Positions 1-10,667 of a stretch of DNA of 64,000 bases are shown in pieces (the first letter of the stretch is position 1; every line of letters begins with the position of its first letter). The translations under genes were made by a program, and so were the position numbers. The notes under the pieces were generated by a model. It was not told the origin of the DNA and did not search any database. It worked only from the letters and a program-made list of their open reading frames with translations. The DNA comes from Salinisphaera japonica YTM-1 (GTDB taxonomy: Bacteria > Pseudomonadota > Gammaproteobacteria > Nevskiales > Salinisphaeraceae), in assembly GCF_003788585.1 (NCBI RefSeq), contig NZ_AYKG01000003.1, forward strand, positions 1-64,000, written 5' to 3'.

Positions 1-39
1 CGGGTTAGACTGAACGCATCGCCCCATCGAGAGTCAACG

Positions 40-888
40 ATGTGTATTCGTCCTACTCACTTGCTCGGTGCCCTGCTCTGGCTTGTCGTCTGCCAGAGCG
101 CGTTGGCAGCGCCGGCGGCTGATCTATGGCCGCGCTGGCAGGCCCACGACAGCACGTCCAATGCCACGATCGACCACTCGGTGTTCAATCGTTTTCTGGA
201 TGACTACGTGGTCACGCATGAGACCGGGCCCAACAGCGTGCGCTACGCCGCTGTCACAACGGCCGATGCCAAGGCGCTACACGGCTATATCGACGCGCTC
301 GAGGCGATCCAGATCGACGACTACACGCGAGACGTCCAACGCGCCTACTGGATCAATCTCTATAACGCGGTGACCCTGGCGTTGGTGATTGATCACTGGC
401 CGGTGGATTCGATTCGCGACATCGATGCCGGCGTGTTCGATAGCGGCCCGTGGGATGAAGAACGCGTGACTGTCGAGGGCGCCCAACTCTCGCTCAACGA
501 TATTGAACATCGGATACTGCGCCCGATCTGGCACGACGGCATGACGCACTACGGCGTGAACTGTGCCTCCATATCCTGCCCGGCTCTACGCGCCTCGGCT
601 TACACCGGCGCGAACGTGGCCGATGCACTGGCTGCCAACGCCCGGGCCTATGTCGCCAGCCCGCAGGGCGCGCGTATCAGCAACGGCCGTCTGGTCGTGT
701 CGAAGATCTATCAGTGGTACGGCGCCGATTTCGGCGGACCGGCCGGCGTGCTGAAACATCTGGCACGCCTGGCACCGGCCGACAAGGCCAAGGCTATCGC
801 CACACACGACACGATCGACGGCTATGTCTATGACTGGTCGATCAACAGCCCGCCCAACGTCGAGAAGACGCAGGCGAACGACAACTAG
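40..888 (+). CDS. DUF547 domain secreted protein
   Basis: A 282-residue protein with an N-terminal signal peptide (hydrophobic stretch about residues 8-23, likely cut after ALA at about 24), so probably periplasmic or exported. The body matches the DUF547 family: YWINLYNAVTLAL begins near residue 103 and the hallmark HYGVNCASISCPALR near residue 170, with two conserved cysteines. No reaction is established for the family. The ATG at 40 is followed directly by the signal peptide. The gene runs tail-to-tail into an anti-sigma factor gene, sharing a 4-bp CTAG that supplies a stop codon on each strand. A functional link to that sigma pair is not shown. Confidence 0.85.
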   Translation: MCIRPTHLLGALLWLVVCQSALAAPAADLWPRWQAHDSTSNATIDHSVFNRFLDDYVVTHETGPNSVRYAAVTTADAKALHGYIDALEAIQIDDYTRDVQRAYWINLYNAVTLALVIDHWPVDSIRDIDAGVFDSGPWDEERVTVEGAQLSLNDIEHRILRPIWHDGMTHYGVNCASISCPALRASAYTGANVADALAANARAYVASPQGARISNGRLVVSKIYQWYGADFGGPAGVLKHLARLAPADKAKAIATHDTIDGYVYDWSINSPPNVEKTQANDN

Positions 889-1622
889 CTACGACGCAAC
901 GCGATCGGCGAGACCCACATGATCCGACCGTTTGGCTGGCTGGCGGTCTGGCCGGCGTCTTCCATGGCCACGACGATCTCGCTGTTACGCGCCATCATCT
1001 GGCGGGCCGAGGTGCTCAGATCCATCGTGTACTGGCCCGGTGCATGCGGCAGGTCGCCGACCAGACTGGCTTCACCGCCGGGACCGCGTACGTACATGCG
1101 CAGCGCTTTACCCTCGGGCACGTCGTAATTCTGCAGCGCCTCGACGGCCAGTGCGTTGTCGTCCTGGCCGGCGGAATGAATCAGCCAGCTCATGCCCGTG
1201 GGCTGGTCATAGATCATGCTGGCGTAGGTCGGCTGGGCCGCAGCTTCAACGGGGCCACCGGTCGGCCCGCCCAGCCAGAGCGCGCCGGCCAACAGGATCG
1301 CGGCCGTGGAAGCCGCGACAGCCGCGATACGCCAGCGACGCAACGCACTGTCGTTGGCTGCCTCGCGGATATCGCCACGGCCGGTCGGCCGCGTCATGCT
1401 CAAGTCATCAGAAATAGCCTGCCAGACGCGAGCCGGCGGCTCGACCGGCGCCAGATCCTCGCCGAAACGGGCCAACCGGGTTTCCCAATCGGCGACCGCA
1501 CGTGCCAGTTCGGGCTCGCGGGCCATGCGCTCGGCCATGTCGCGGGCGGCCTCGGGCGAAAGCGTGCCCAGCACGTACTCGGCCGCGTCCAGATCCCGAT
1601 CGTCGTGTTGCATATCGCTCAC
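885..1622 (-). CDS. Anti-sigma factor, RskA/anti-sigma-K type
   Basis: A 245-residue membrane-anchored anti-sigma factor. The N-terminal part (about residues 10-75, with the AAEYVLGTL motif) is expected to bind the sigma factor in the cytoplasm. One transmembrane helix lies at about residues 98-118. The C-terminal periplasmic part (about 125-245) resembles the RskA C-terminal domain. Its start overlaps the stop of the ECF sigma gene by 4 bp (1619-1622), indicating translational coupling, the usual layout for this regulatory pair. The signal it responds to cannot be read from the sequence. Confidence 0.88.
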   Translation of the reverse strand: MSDMQHDDRDLDAAEYVLGTLSPEAARDMAERMAREPELARAVADWETRLARFGEDLAPVEPPARVWQAISDDLSMTRPTGRGDIREAANDSALRRWRIAAVAASTAAILLAGALWLGGPTGGPVEAAAQPTYASMIYDQPTGMSWLIHSAGQDDNALAVEALQNYDVPEGKALRMYVRGPGGEASLVGDLPHAPGQYTMDLSTSARQMMARNSEIVVAMEDAGQTASQPNGRIMWVSPIALRRS

Positions 1623-2188
1623 GAGATAGCCTCTTCGGCGAGACAGTCACGCAGGCGCAGCAGCCCGCGACGAATCCAGCTCTTGACGGTGCCCAGCGGT
1701 GCATCCATGCGCTCGGCCAGCTCTTGATGGGTGAGCCCTTCGTAGTAGGCCAGCAAGACACACTGGCGCTGCTCGTCCGACAGATCGCCCAGACACGCGT
1801 TAATTGCAGACAGAGACTGCTGATTCTCGTTTTCTTCCAGCGGAGACAAGCTCTGTTCGTCCTCCAGCAGCGTCGCGACCCGATCCGGCTCTTCCGGCAT
1901 GGCCACTTCCGGCTGCTTGCGTCGCAACATATCCAGCGCGCGATAACGCGCTATCGACAACAACCACGTCAGTGGCGCCCCTCGTTCCGGTGCATACGTA
2001 TGTGCTTTTTGCCAGATGCGCACGTACGCATCCTGCAAAGCATCCTGTGCACGCTCCGGAGAGCGCAGGATACGCAGCAACAACGAATAAAGTTGCGACG
2101 ATGTCGCGCTGTAGAGCTTGCGAAATGCCTGCTCGTCGCCTTGTGCCGTGGCAACAAGCCACGCTTCAAGCTGTTCACGCTCGGCCAT
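1619..2188 (-). CDS. ECF RNA polymerase sigma factor (SigK-like)
   Basis: An extracytoplasmic-function sigma factor of 189 residues with sigma region 2 (DALQDAYVRIWQKA, core-polymerase and -10 binding) and region 4 (LGTVKSWIRRGLLRLR, helix-turn-helix for -35 binding). It forms an operon with the overlapping downstream RskA-type anti-sigma gene, which should hold it inactive. The ATG at 2188 is preferred because AAAGGG lies about 6 nt upstream. An ATG five codons earlier, at 2203, is possible. Such pairs are commonly autoregulated and sense envelope or oxidative stress, but the regulon is unknown here. Confidence 0.9.
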   Translation of the reverse strand: MAEREQLEAWLVATAQGDEQAFRKLYSATSSQLYSLLLRILRSPERAQDALQDAYVRIWQKAHTYAPERGAPLTWLLSIARYRALDMLRRKQPEVAMPEEPDRVATLLEDEQSLSPLEENENQQSLSAINACLGDLSDEQRQCVLLAYYEGLTHQELAERMDAPLGTVKSWIRRGLLRLRDCLAEEAIS

Positions 2189-2316
2189 GAGCAGCCCTTT
2201 CATGCGCCAAGCGCAGACAGTGAAGTGTCAGAAGAATCATCATCGGGTTCGATTCGCGATCGATTTCGATAGTGTGGCGCTTCGCGGGGCCGGGCTCAAT
2301 CGTCTTGCGCTATGCA

Positions 2317-3276
2317 TCAATTCAGCGCGCCGCCACAACTACTGCCCTGACCGGCCGTACAGCCGAAACAGTGATCGGCCACGGCGATCGGTGCGCCCGT
2401 CAAATCGGCATCGATCAGCGCAGAAAGATGCGTGGATGCGCCACCGCCCACCGGCAGATCCAGCATCTGGTTGAAGTCACAGTCATAGACATAACCCTGC
2501 CAGTCCACACTCACCAGCCCGCGACACATCACGTCGGGCAGGTTGTCGCGTCGATAAGCGTCCTTGAGCAGCTGCATGTAATCACCGTACTGGCCGTCGC
2601 GCATCAGCGCGTGGGCATAACGCTTGATCGGCATGTTGGCCAGCGTGAACAGGTTGTTGAACACGATGCCGAACTGTTCGTAAAGAAAACGATGATAATC
2701 CGCCTCAAGTGCGGCCTGATCCGGCGGCAAGTGCGCACCGACCGGGTTATAGACCAGATTGAGCGTCAGCCCCGAGCCGGGCTGGCCGTAGCCCTGCTCG
2801 TTGAGGATCTTGAGGGCCGCGATACTGGCCTCGAACACGCCCTTGCCGCGCTGGGCATCGACGTTATCCGCCGAATAACAAGGCAGGGAGGCCACGATCT
2901 TCACCCCCTGCTCGGCCAGAAACGGGGCCACCCAGTCATAGCCGGGCTCGACGATGATCGTGGGGTTGCAACGATCCATCAGATGCACGCCGCGTGCCCG
3001 CGCCGCGCGCATGAAATCCCGGAAGTGCGGGTTCATCTCGGGCGAGCCGCCGGTCACGTCCAGGGTTTCGATGCCCTGCGCGCTCATGAAATCCAGCGCG
3101 GTCTGCATCGTGGCCCAGTCCATCAGCTCGGTGCGCTTGGGCCCGGCCTCAACGTGGCAGTGCGTACAGGCGATGTTGCACAGATAGCCCAGATTCATCT
3201 GCAGCGTATGCAGCCGTGCACGACGAATCGCAGGGAAATCCGTGGACAGCGCAAGCGTTTCAGCGGTTTCTGCCAT
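2317..3276 (-). CDS. arsS: Radical SAM protein ArsS (arsenosugar biosynthesis family)
   Basis: A 319-residue radical SAM enzyme. The [4Fe-4S] cluster motif CNIACTHC lies near residues 33-40 and the SAM-binding region TGGSPEMNP follows. The C-terminal DUF3641-type domain ends in a cysteine-rich segment (DHCFGCTAGQGSSCGGAL). The family is named for a step in arsenosugar synthesis that attaches a deoxyadenosyl group to methylated arsenic. No arsM, arsR or other arsenic gene is adjacent, so the substrate here is inferred from family only. It is transcribed divergently from hemB across about 125 bp. Confidence 0.85.
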   Translation of the reverse strand: MAETAETLALSTDFPAIRRARLHTLQMNLGYLCNIACTHCHVEAGPKRTELMDWATMQTALDFMSAQGIETLDVTGGSPEMNPHFRDFMRAARARGVHLMDRCNPTIIVEPGYDWVAPFLAEQGVKIVASLPCYSADNVDAQRGKGVFEASIAALKILNEQGYGQPGSGLTLNLVYNPVGAHLPPDQAALEADYHRFLYEQFGIVFNNLFTLANMPIKRYAHALMRDGQYGDYMQLLKDAYRRDNLPDVMCRGLVSVDWQGYVYDCDFNQMLDLPVGGGASTHLSALIDADLTGAPIAVADHCFGCTAGQGSSCGGALN

Positions 3277-3306
3277 GACGCGACTCTGTGATCGATAGTG
3301 GCCTAG

Positions 3307-5456
<2,150 letters not shown>

Positions 5457-5516
5457 GGTTGTCGCCGCTGCGTGACTTGGCCAGTCTATCGGCCAATGCC
5501 CACCACGCCGCCTGCC

Positions 5517-6326
5517 ATGACCGATACCTATGCCGTGATCGGCCATCCGATCGAACACAGCCGCTCGCCCGATATTCATGCCCTGTTCGCCGCCCAGACC
5601 GGCCAGGACATGCATTATGGGCGCCGCAGCGCGCCGGTCGATGGCTTCGCGGCCTCGATACAGGCGTTCTTCGCCGCCGGCGGTGCCGGGCTCAACGTCA
5701 CCCTGCCCTTCAAGCAGGAAGCCTTTGAACGCGCCGACACCTTGAGCGAGCGCGCGCAACGCGCCTCAGCGGTGAACACGCTCATGGCGCGTGGCGACGA
5801 AATCCACGGCGACAATACCGACGGCGCCGGCCTGGTCGCTGATCTCGTGGGCCGTCTGGGCACGGATCTGGCCGGCGCGCGCGTGCTCATTCTGGGCGCT
5901 GGCGGTGCGGTGCGCGGCGTGGTGCCCAATCTATTCGCCGCCGGTGTCGCGCGCATCACGATCGCCAATCGCACACGGGCCAAAAGCCAGTCGGTCGCCG
6001 AGAGCTGCCTGCGCATGGGCTCTATCGCGGCCTGCGGCCTGGACGAGGCCCCGTTTGACGCCGATCTCGTGATCAATGCCATCTCCGCCGGACTGGCCGG
6101 GGAGATGCCGGCGCTCGATGATCGGGTGCTCACCCGGGCCCGCGCGGTCTACGACATGATCTATGCCGATACCGCCACGCCGTTTCTGCGCTGGGCGCGC
6201 GATCGCGGTGTGGCCGGTGAGGACGGTTTCGGCATGCTGGTCGAACAGGCCGCCGAGTCGTTCGCGCTGTGGCGCGGCATACGCCCGGACACCCGGGCGG
6301 TGATCACCGCGCTGCGCGGCTGTTAA
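5517..6326 (+). CDS. aroE: Shikimate dehydrogenase (NADP+)
   Basis: Reduces 3-dehydroshikimate to shikimate in aromatic amino acid synthesis (269 residues, normal length). N-terminal substrate-binding motif YAVIGHPIEHSRSP, catalytic lysine in NVTLPFKQEAF, catalytic aspartate in NTDGAGL and a Rossmann motif GAGGAVRGVVPNL are all present. The ATG at 5517 puts the protein start directly before the conserved YAVIGHP. It lies 60 bp after waaF on the same strand and 16 bp before mntR, probably in one transcription unit. Confidence 0.95.
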   Translation: MTDTYAVIGHPIEHSRSPDIHALFAAQTGQDMHYGRRSAPVDGFAASIQAFFAAGGAGLNVTLPFKQEAFERADTLSERAQRASAVNTLMARGDEIHGDNTDGAGLVADLVGRLGTDLAGARVLILGAGGAVRGVVPNLFAAGVARITIANRTRAKSQSVAESCLRMGSIAACGLDEAPFDADLVINAISAGLAGEMPALDDRVLTRARAVYDMIYADTATPFLRWARDRGVAGEDGFGMLVEQAAESFALWRGIRPDTRAVITALRGC

Positions 6327-6342
6327 CCGTTACAATAGCGCC

Positions 6343-6822
6343 ATGAGTGCAGAAAACGCCCACAAACTCGACCACGTGCTGCGTGCCGACCGGCCCGACG
6401 AGCTGCTCGATCCGGCCACCCATGCCCGGCAGTACAGCACGGTGCGAAAAGCCCACGAGACCGAGCTGATCGAGGACTACGTCGAGCTGATCGGCGATCT
6501 GATCGATGCCAAGGGCGAGGCACGCGCGGTCGAGATCGCCCAGCGTATGGGCGTGACCCAGGCCACGGTCGGCAAGATGATCCGGCGCATGACCGAGGCC
6601 GGGCTGGTGACCAGCCAGCCGTATCGCTCGATATTTCTGACTGACGAGGGCCGCGAGATGGCACGTATCTCGCGCGAGCGCCATATCGTCGTCCTGCGGT
6701 TTCTACGCGCGCTCGGCGTGGCCGAGGCCACGGCCCGCCAGGACGCCGAGGGCATGGAACACCACGTCAGCGACGAAACGTTGGCCGTGTTGCAGCAGTT
6801 TGCCGAGCAGCGTGGCCAGTAA
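6343..6822 (+). CDS. mntR: Manganese-responsive transcriptional regulator MntR (DtxR family)
   Basis: A 159-residue DtxR/MntR-family metalloregulator, expected to bind operator DNA when loaded with Mn(II) and control manganese homeostasis. A winged helix lies at about residues 50-110 (AVEIAQRMGVTQATVGKMIR), followed by the dimerisation/metal domain with RERHIVVLRFLRALG and EGMEHHVSDETL. No mntH or other manganese transporter is adjacent. Its end overlaps the next gene, nfi, so the two are probably cotranscribed. Confidence 0.9.
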   Translation: MSAENAHKLDHVLRADRPDELLDPATHARQYSTVRKAHETELIEDYVELIGDLIDAKGEARAVEIAQRMGVTQATVGKMIRRMTEAGLVTSQPYRSIFLTDEGREMARISRERHIVVLRFLRALGVAEATARQDAEGMEHHVSDETLAVLQQFAEQRGQ

Positions 6823-7492
6823 CGCCGCCCCGGGTCTGACCCACGACTGGCCGACCACCGCAGCCGAGGCCCGCGCGCTTCAGGACACGATCCGCAAGGA
6901 CGTCGTCGTCGCCCCGCTGGGTGCGTTGCCGATTCGTCATGTGGCCGGCGTGGATATCGGCTTCGAGGACCAGGGCGCCACCACTCGGGCCGCCATCGTG
7001 GTCTTTGATGCCGACACACACGAGCGCGTGGACGAGGCCCTGGTGCGCTCGCCGACGCGGATGCCCTATATTCCCGGGCTCCTGTCGTTCCGCGAAGTAC
7101 CCGGCGCGCTGGATGCACTGGCTGCTCTGCACGTCACGCCGGATCTGTTGATGGTCGATGGCCACGGTATCGCCCATCCCAAGCGTCTGGGGGTGGCCAC
7201 GCATCTAGGGCTTGCCAGCGGCCTGCCCAGTATCGGCATCGCCAAGAAGCGCCTGGTCGGCACACATGCGACCGTGCCCGAGCAGCGCCTGGCCTGGACA
7301 CCACTGGTCGAGCGCGACGAAACCATTGCGGCGGTGCTGCGTTCTCGGCCCCGTGTGAACCCGATTTTCGTCTCGCCGGGTCATCGTACCGATCTGACCA
7401 ACGCGCTGGACTGGTGTATTCGCTTTCTAACGCGCTATCGTCTACCCGAGACGACCCGAGCGGCCGACAAGCTGGCTTCGCACAACAAATAA
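6812..7492 (+). CDS. nfi: Endonuclease V (deoxyinosine 3'-endonuclease)
   Basis: Endonuclease V nicks DNA at the second bond 3' to deoxyinosine to start repair of deaminated adenine. Family motifs are VAGVDIGFED (catalytic Asp), FREVPGALDAL, LLMVDGHGIAHPKRLG (second catalytic Asp) and GIAKKRLVG. The start is ambiguous. GTG 6812 gives 226 residues and TTG 6800 gives 230; both overlap the mntR end by 11-23 bp, which suggests coupling. The C terminus adds about 10 residues past the usual core. Confidence 0.92.
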   Translation: MASNAAPGLTHDWPTTAAEARALQDTIRKDVVVAPLGALPIRHVAGVDIGFEDQGATTRAAIVVFDADTHERVDEALVRSPTRMPYIPGLLSFREVPGALDALAALHVTPDLLMVDGHGIAHPKRLGVATHLGLASGLPSIGIAKKRLVGTHATVPEQRLAWTPLVERDETIAAVLRSRPRVNPIFVSPGHRTDLTNALDWCIRFLTRYRLPETTRAADKLASHNK

Positions 7493-7585
7493 GCATTTTT
7501 TACGGCTTATTTCGTTTTGTCTTGCAACTGTTAAGCTGCCTCGTGGTCTGATTCTATTCGTACATATCTGCACGACAGGTTTTTT

Positions 7586-8152
7586 ATGATCAAACGTCTT
7601 TCCACCATCGGTCTGCTCGCACTGGCTGCCGTGTCATTCACGAGCGTGGCCGTGGCGGCCGACGATACCGGCGCTGGCAACAAGCAATCCCAGCAGCTGA
7701 TGCAGGGCTATCGCTCGGATGCCCAGCAGCTCAAACAGATTCACGACAAGACGATCGAAAACAATCCGCAGCTGGCCAAGCAGCAGAAAGCCTTCGAGAA
7801 CCAGGTCAAGAAAGCCGTGAAGAAACAGGGCTATGACGTGGATGCCGGCCAGGAGCGTATGGAAAAATACGCCAAGCAGCTTCAGAACAAGGACCTGTCG
7901 GACGACAAGCGCAAGGCCGTGATGCAGAAGTTCCAGAGCGAGCGTCAGCAGATGGTCAAGGCGCGTAACGCCGCCATGCAGCAGCCGGAAATCCAGCAGG
8001 CCGGCGAGCAGCTGCAACAGAACACGGTCCAGGCGATGAAGAAAGAGAACGGCAAGACCGATCAGATCATCTCGGACATGAAGACCAAGCGCTCCAAGCT
8101 GCAGCAGCAGATGGGCAGCGCCGGCCAGGCCGGTGGCAACGCGGGTCAGTAA
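7586..8152 (+). CDS. Secreted Gln/Lys-rich helical protein, unknown function
   Basis: A 188-residue protein with a clear signal peptide (MIKRLSTIGLLALAAVSF, cleavage near AVAADD), followed by an almost wholly charged, glutamine- and lysine-rich helical region (about residues 35-175) with no cysteine. I do not recognise a family; it looks like a small periplasmic coiled-coil protein, perhaps chaperone-like. It has its own upstream region of about 90 bp and a strong intrinsic terminator directly after it, so it is probably monocistronic and may be well expressed. Function is unknown. Confidence 0.8.
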   Translation: MIKRLSTIGLLALAAVSFTSVAVAADDTGAGNKQSQQLMQGYRSDAQQLKQIHDKTIENNPQLAKQQKAFENQVKKAVKKQGYDVDAGQERMEKYAKQLQNKDLSDDKRKAVMQKFQSERQQMVKARNAAMQQPEIQQAGEQLQQNTVQAMKKENGKTDQIISDMKTKRSKLQQQMGSAGQAGGNAGQ

Positions 8153-8180
8153 TCGTCCAGCGATAACCCAAGAAAAGACA

Positions 8181-8208
8181 GCCCGGCCTTCGCGCCGGGC
8201 TTTTTTTT
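8181..8208 (+). terminator. Rho-independent terminator
   Basis: A perfect 7-bp stem GCCCGGC/GCCGGGC with a CTTCGC loop, followed by eight T residues, 28 bp after the stop of the secreted Gln/Lys-rich gene. A textbook intrinsic terminator for that gene. Confidence 0.93.
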
Positions 8209-8210
8209 GG

Positions 8211-8499
8211 TTCATCGCAGATTAATGGGACGCTAAGCCGCGCAGGCCACGCGTCCGCAAAGGACGCAAATGAGCGCAGATAACGTTCGATGTGGCATCG
8301 AAGCGCCGCGCGCCGCCCGAACGCGTGCGCGCTGCACGTGGGTTATCCCGAAAGACGTCTTTCATGGGCCTTCATCGCAGACTTGATTCGCATGAATAGA
8401 CCGTAACCACTATTGCCTGTGGTCTCTATTTGCGTTCTATTCGCGTTTATTTGCGGACTGTCATTCTCGAATCCCGGTGATGTGCGACGAGCCTTTTTT
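8211..8499 (+). repeat. MITE-like element, copy A
   Basis: About 280 bp of non-coding DNA, matched in inverted orientation by copy B at 24085-24353; by eye most positions are identical. The left end TCATCGCAGATTAATGGGA and the inverted right end (positions 8467-8489) form degenerate terminal inverted repeats, better preserved in copy B. A perfect palindrome GAAAGACGTCTTTC lies at the centre (8350-8363). No open reading frame is conserved between the copies. It sits between two convergent genes, immediately after a terminator. It could be a non-autonomous transposable element or a structured RNA or DNA element. Confidence 0.8.
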
Positions 8500-8713
8500 G
8501 GTTCCGAGTTCGGTTTTGGTTGCTGCGGGGCCTGTCGTCCTCAGATAAGCCATCGCACCGGCCGGCCGATACCCTGTTTCTGGTATCCGGCTCGGCTGGC
8601 CGCCGCCGACGAACCGATCATTCAGCCGCCAACCCGCCGTGCGACCCGGCCCACATCGGCGCAATCTGCATCATCTGCGGATCAAACCCCGATGGCATCC
8701 AGAGGATGCGCGA
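8500..8713. other. Intergenic remainder with one CGCAGAT-type repeat word cluster
   Basis: No gene is recognisable. Positions 8655-8687 contain ATCTGCATCATCTGCGGATC, a reverse-orientation cluster of the same repeat words seen in the other intergenic islands. The segment before it includes ATCATTCAGCCG (about 8617), also found in the 15.8-16.0 kb repeats. Confidence 0.6.
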
Positions 8714-9379
8714 TCAGGCGTAGGCGTATTCACCGCCACGCGCCAGCGCGCGCTTGTAGGCCTCGCGCCCATGGATACGCTCAATAAACGCTTTCAACCG
8801 TGGGTGGCTGTCGCGCACGACGCCGCGCGCCGTACCGGCCTCGATCGGAAAGCTGAGCATGATATCCGCGGCCGTGAACGCCTCGCCGACAAACCAATCG
8901 TTATCCGCCAGCTGGTCTTCCAGATAATCGAAATGCAGCTTCTGTTGCGGGCGGATGAACTGTTTCTTGACCTGCCCGGAGATCGCCTTGGCCACGGGCT
9001 TGGCCAGCATCGGCGCACGGGTCTCGACACTATTGAAGATCAGTTGCAGCAACAGCGGCGGCATGAGCGAGCCTTCGGCATAGTGCAGCCAGTATTGATA
9101 GCGCTCGTAGACCAGACTGTCAGCCGCCGGCGCCAAACGCCCCTGGCCGTGACGGCGCACGATGTAATCCACGATATGGCCCGTCTCGGCCACCGTGTTG
9201 TCATCATCGGTGATGACCGGCGATTTACCCAGCGGATGTACGCGCTTGAGTGAGGCCGGGGCCAGATACGTGGCGGGGTCACGCTCGTAGCGCACGACCT
9301 CGTAATCCAGATCCAGTTCTTCAAGCAGCCAGAGCACGCGCTGTGAGCGCGAGTCGGCCAGGTGATGCACGGTGATCAT
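8714..9379 (-). CDS. Glutathione S-transferase family protein
   Basis: A 221-residue GST-fold protein. The N-terminal thioredoxin-like domain (residues 1-80) has the N-terminal SRSQRVLWLLEEL, the cis-proline segment LGKSPVITDD and the glutathione-binding AETGHIVDYI. The helical C-terminal domain (about 88-210) includes the FTAADIMLSFP motif. Expected to conjugate or reduce using glutathione; the substrate class cannot be assigned. Monocistronic, convergent with the Gln/Lys-rich gene across the first repeat island. Confidence 0.92.
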   Translation of the reverse strand: MITVHHLADSRSQRVLWLLEELDLDYEVVRYERDPATYLAPASLKRVHPLGKSPVITDDDNTVAETGHIVDYIVRRHGQGRLAPAADSLVYERYQYWLHYAEGSLMPPLLLQLIFNSVETRAPMLAKPVAKAISGQVKKQFIRPQQKLHFDYLEDQLADNDWFVGEAFTAADIMLSFPIEAGTARGVVRDSHPRLKAFIERIHGREAYKRALARGGEYAYA

Positions 9380-9434
9380 GACGGTTGCCGGTTGGATGGG
9401 TTCAATACCAGCCTACGCTGTCCACGATCGGTGT

Positions 9435-9716
9435 TCAGCCGGCGGCGCGCATGCCGCCACCGCCCCCCGGTCCGCTGGGCGGCTGCCAGACATTGCGAAC
9501 CGCCTGGCGCCCGGCCTGCGGAAAACCGTCGGTAAAGATCAGACGCATGCGCGCGCCCCGGCCCTTGCACTCGATCGCGCCGCGGCGGATATCGAACAGG
9601 GCGAGCACGTCGGCCAGCTCACGTAAGAATCGGGGCGATACCTTGCCGCGCTGAACGTGTATCTGGCGATCGTCATCGATACGTAGCCGAAAATTCAAGC
9701 GGAAGCGATCAAGCAT
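9435..9716 (-). CDS. Small DUF3634-like protein
   Basis: A 93-residue protein. The segment IHVQRGKVSPRFLREL, the central RMRLIFTDGFP and the segment AGRQAVRNVW resemble the DUF3634 family of small gammaproteobacterial proteins, but it lacks the N-terminal membrane helix those usually have. The C terminus is glycine/proline-rich (PPSGPGGGGGMRAAG). No function is known. It lies 55 bp upstream of the GST gene on the same strand and may be cotranscribed with it. Confidence 0.6.
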   Translation of the reverse strand: MLDRFRLNFRLRIDDDRQIHVQRGKVSPRFLRELADVLALFDIRRGAIECKGRGARMRLIFTDGFPQAGRQAVRNVWQPPSGPGGGGGMRAAG

Positions 9717-9765
9717 GCCGCGGCCGTCCTTGGCCTGTGGTTGAAACCCGTGTCAAAGTTTCACC

Positions 9766-10185
9766 ATGAACGATGCACCACGCAACACCGGCGCCGGGCC
9801 GACGGTACGAATCGATAAATGGCTCTGGGCCGCGCGGTTCTTCAAGACCCGCAGCCTGGCCACCGCTGCGATCAAGGGCGGGCACGTCGAGCTCGACGGC
9901 CACAAGGCCAAGGCCAGCGCAGCCGTGCGTGCCGGCCAGATGCTCAAGATCAAGAAGCCCGAGCAGGTCTTTGATGTCGAAATCATCGCCGTATCCGACA
10001 AGCGCGGCCCGGCAAGCCAGGCCGAACAGCTCTGGCAGGAAACCCCGGAAAGCCAGAAACGCCGCGAAGATGAGGCCGCCGAGCGGCGAGCCGCGCGCCT
10101 GACCATGCCTCGCCCGACGGCCCGGCCCGATAAGAAATCACGCCGCCGCCTGCGCCGCTTCAAGCAGGGCGAGGACGCCGGCTAA
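9766..10185 (+). CDS. hslR: Ribosome-associated heat shock protein Hsp15 (S4 domain)
   Basis: A 139-residue S4-domain RNA-binding protein. The S4 motif runs from about residue 12 ([19 protein letters not shown]) to [20 protein letters not shown], followed by a basic tail (about 95-139, rich in Arg and Lys). In E. coli Hsp15 binds 50S subunits carrying stalled nascent chains and helps recycle them after heat stress. It is convergent with the pilin gene, overlapping by 4 bp at the stops (10182-10185). Confidence 0.92.
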   Translation: MNDAPRNTGAGPTVRIDKWLWAARFFKTRSLATAAIKGGHVELDGHKAKASAAVRAGQMLKIKKPEQVFDVEIIAVSDKRGPASQAEQLWQETPESQKRREDEAAERRAARLTMPRPTARPDKKSRRRLRRFKQGEDAG

Positions 10186-10667
10186 CGTCGACAGCGCGCC
10201 GGCAGATAGTCGGCCGGCACGCCGTCGGCCCCGCTCGCCGGCGTACAGCGCCAGGTGATGGCACCGGCATCGAAGTGCGCGGCCACCAACAGCACCTTGT
10301 CGTCGATGCCGGGGCCGGCGTATTTGATCTTGATCGCCGGGTCATCGGCGTTGTTGTACCACCAGATCCGTTTGACCGCCTGGCCGCTGGCTGCGCCGGT
10401 CTCGCTGCTGTTGGGCAGGCCGAGTGCGGCCAGCACGTTGGTCATGTGATTGTTGGCGACCTGCGGCAGCCCGCCGTTGACGGCGTAATACTCGGCAACG
10501 GCGTTTTTCACCGGCCCGATTAGCGCCAGCCCTTCGCTGATGTGCGCACGGGCGACATAGTCGCGATACGACGGGATCGCCACCGCTGCCAGGACACCCA
10601 TCACGGCCACGACGATCATCAGCTCGATCAACGTGAAACCTGCCGTATTTCCCCGTGTCGCCTGCAT
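10182..10667 (-). CDS. Type IV pilin-like protein
   Basis: A class III signal peptide is clear: a short basic leader ending in Gly, then the prepilin peptidase site [17 protein letters not shown] with Glu at position +5 and Tyr27-type [11 protein letters not shown]. The ATG at 10667 gives a 10-residue leader and a 161-residue protein; a GTG at 10697 would add 10 residues. The C-terminal half has two cysteines (WRC and ARCRR) that could form the pilin D-loop disulfide. No other pilus gene is nearby, so it may be a stand-alone major or minor pilin or a pseudopilin. Confidence 0.85.
   Translation of the reverse strand: MQATRGNTAGFTLIELMIVVAVMGVLAAVAIPSYRDYVARAHISEGLALIGPVKNAVAEYYAVNGGLPQVANNHMTNVLAALGLPNSSETGAASGQAVKRIWWYNNADDPAIKIKYAGPGIDDKVLLVAAHFDAGAITWRCTPASGADGVPADYLPARCRR

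Noticed and set aside
2272-3291. 339-codon plus-strand open frame opposite arsS
   Set aside because: It is the antisense shadow of a well-supported radical SAM gene; it encodes no recognisable domain and is rich in His and Arg as expected from reversed GC-rich codons.
8413-8787. 124-codon plus-strand open frame across MITE copy A end and the GST 3' end
   Set aside because: Composed of repeat and antisense GST sequence; no counterpart in copy B.
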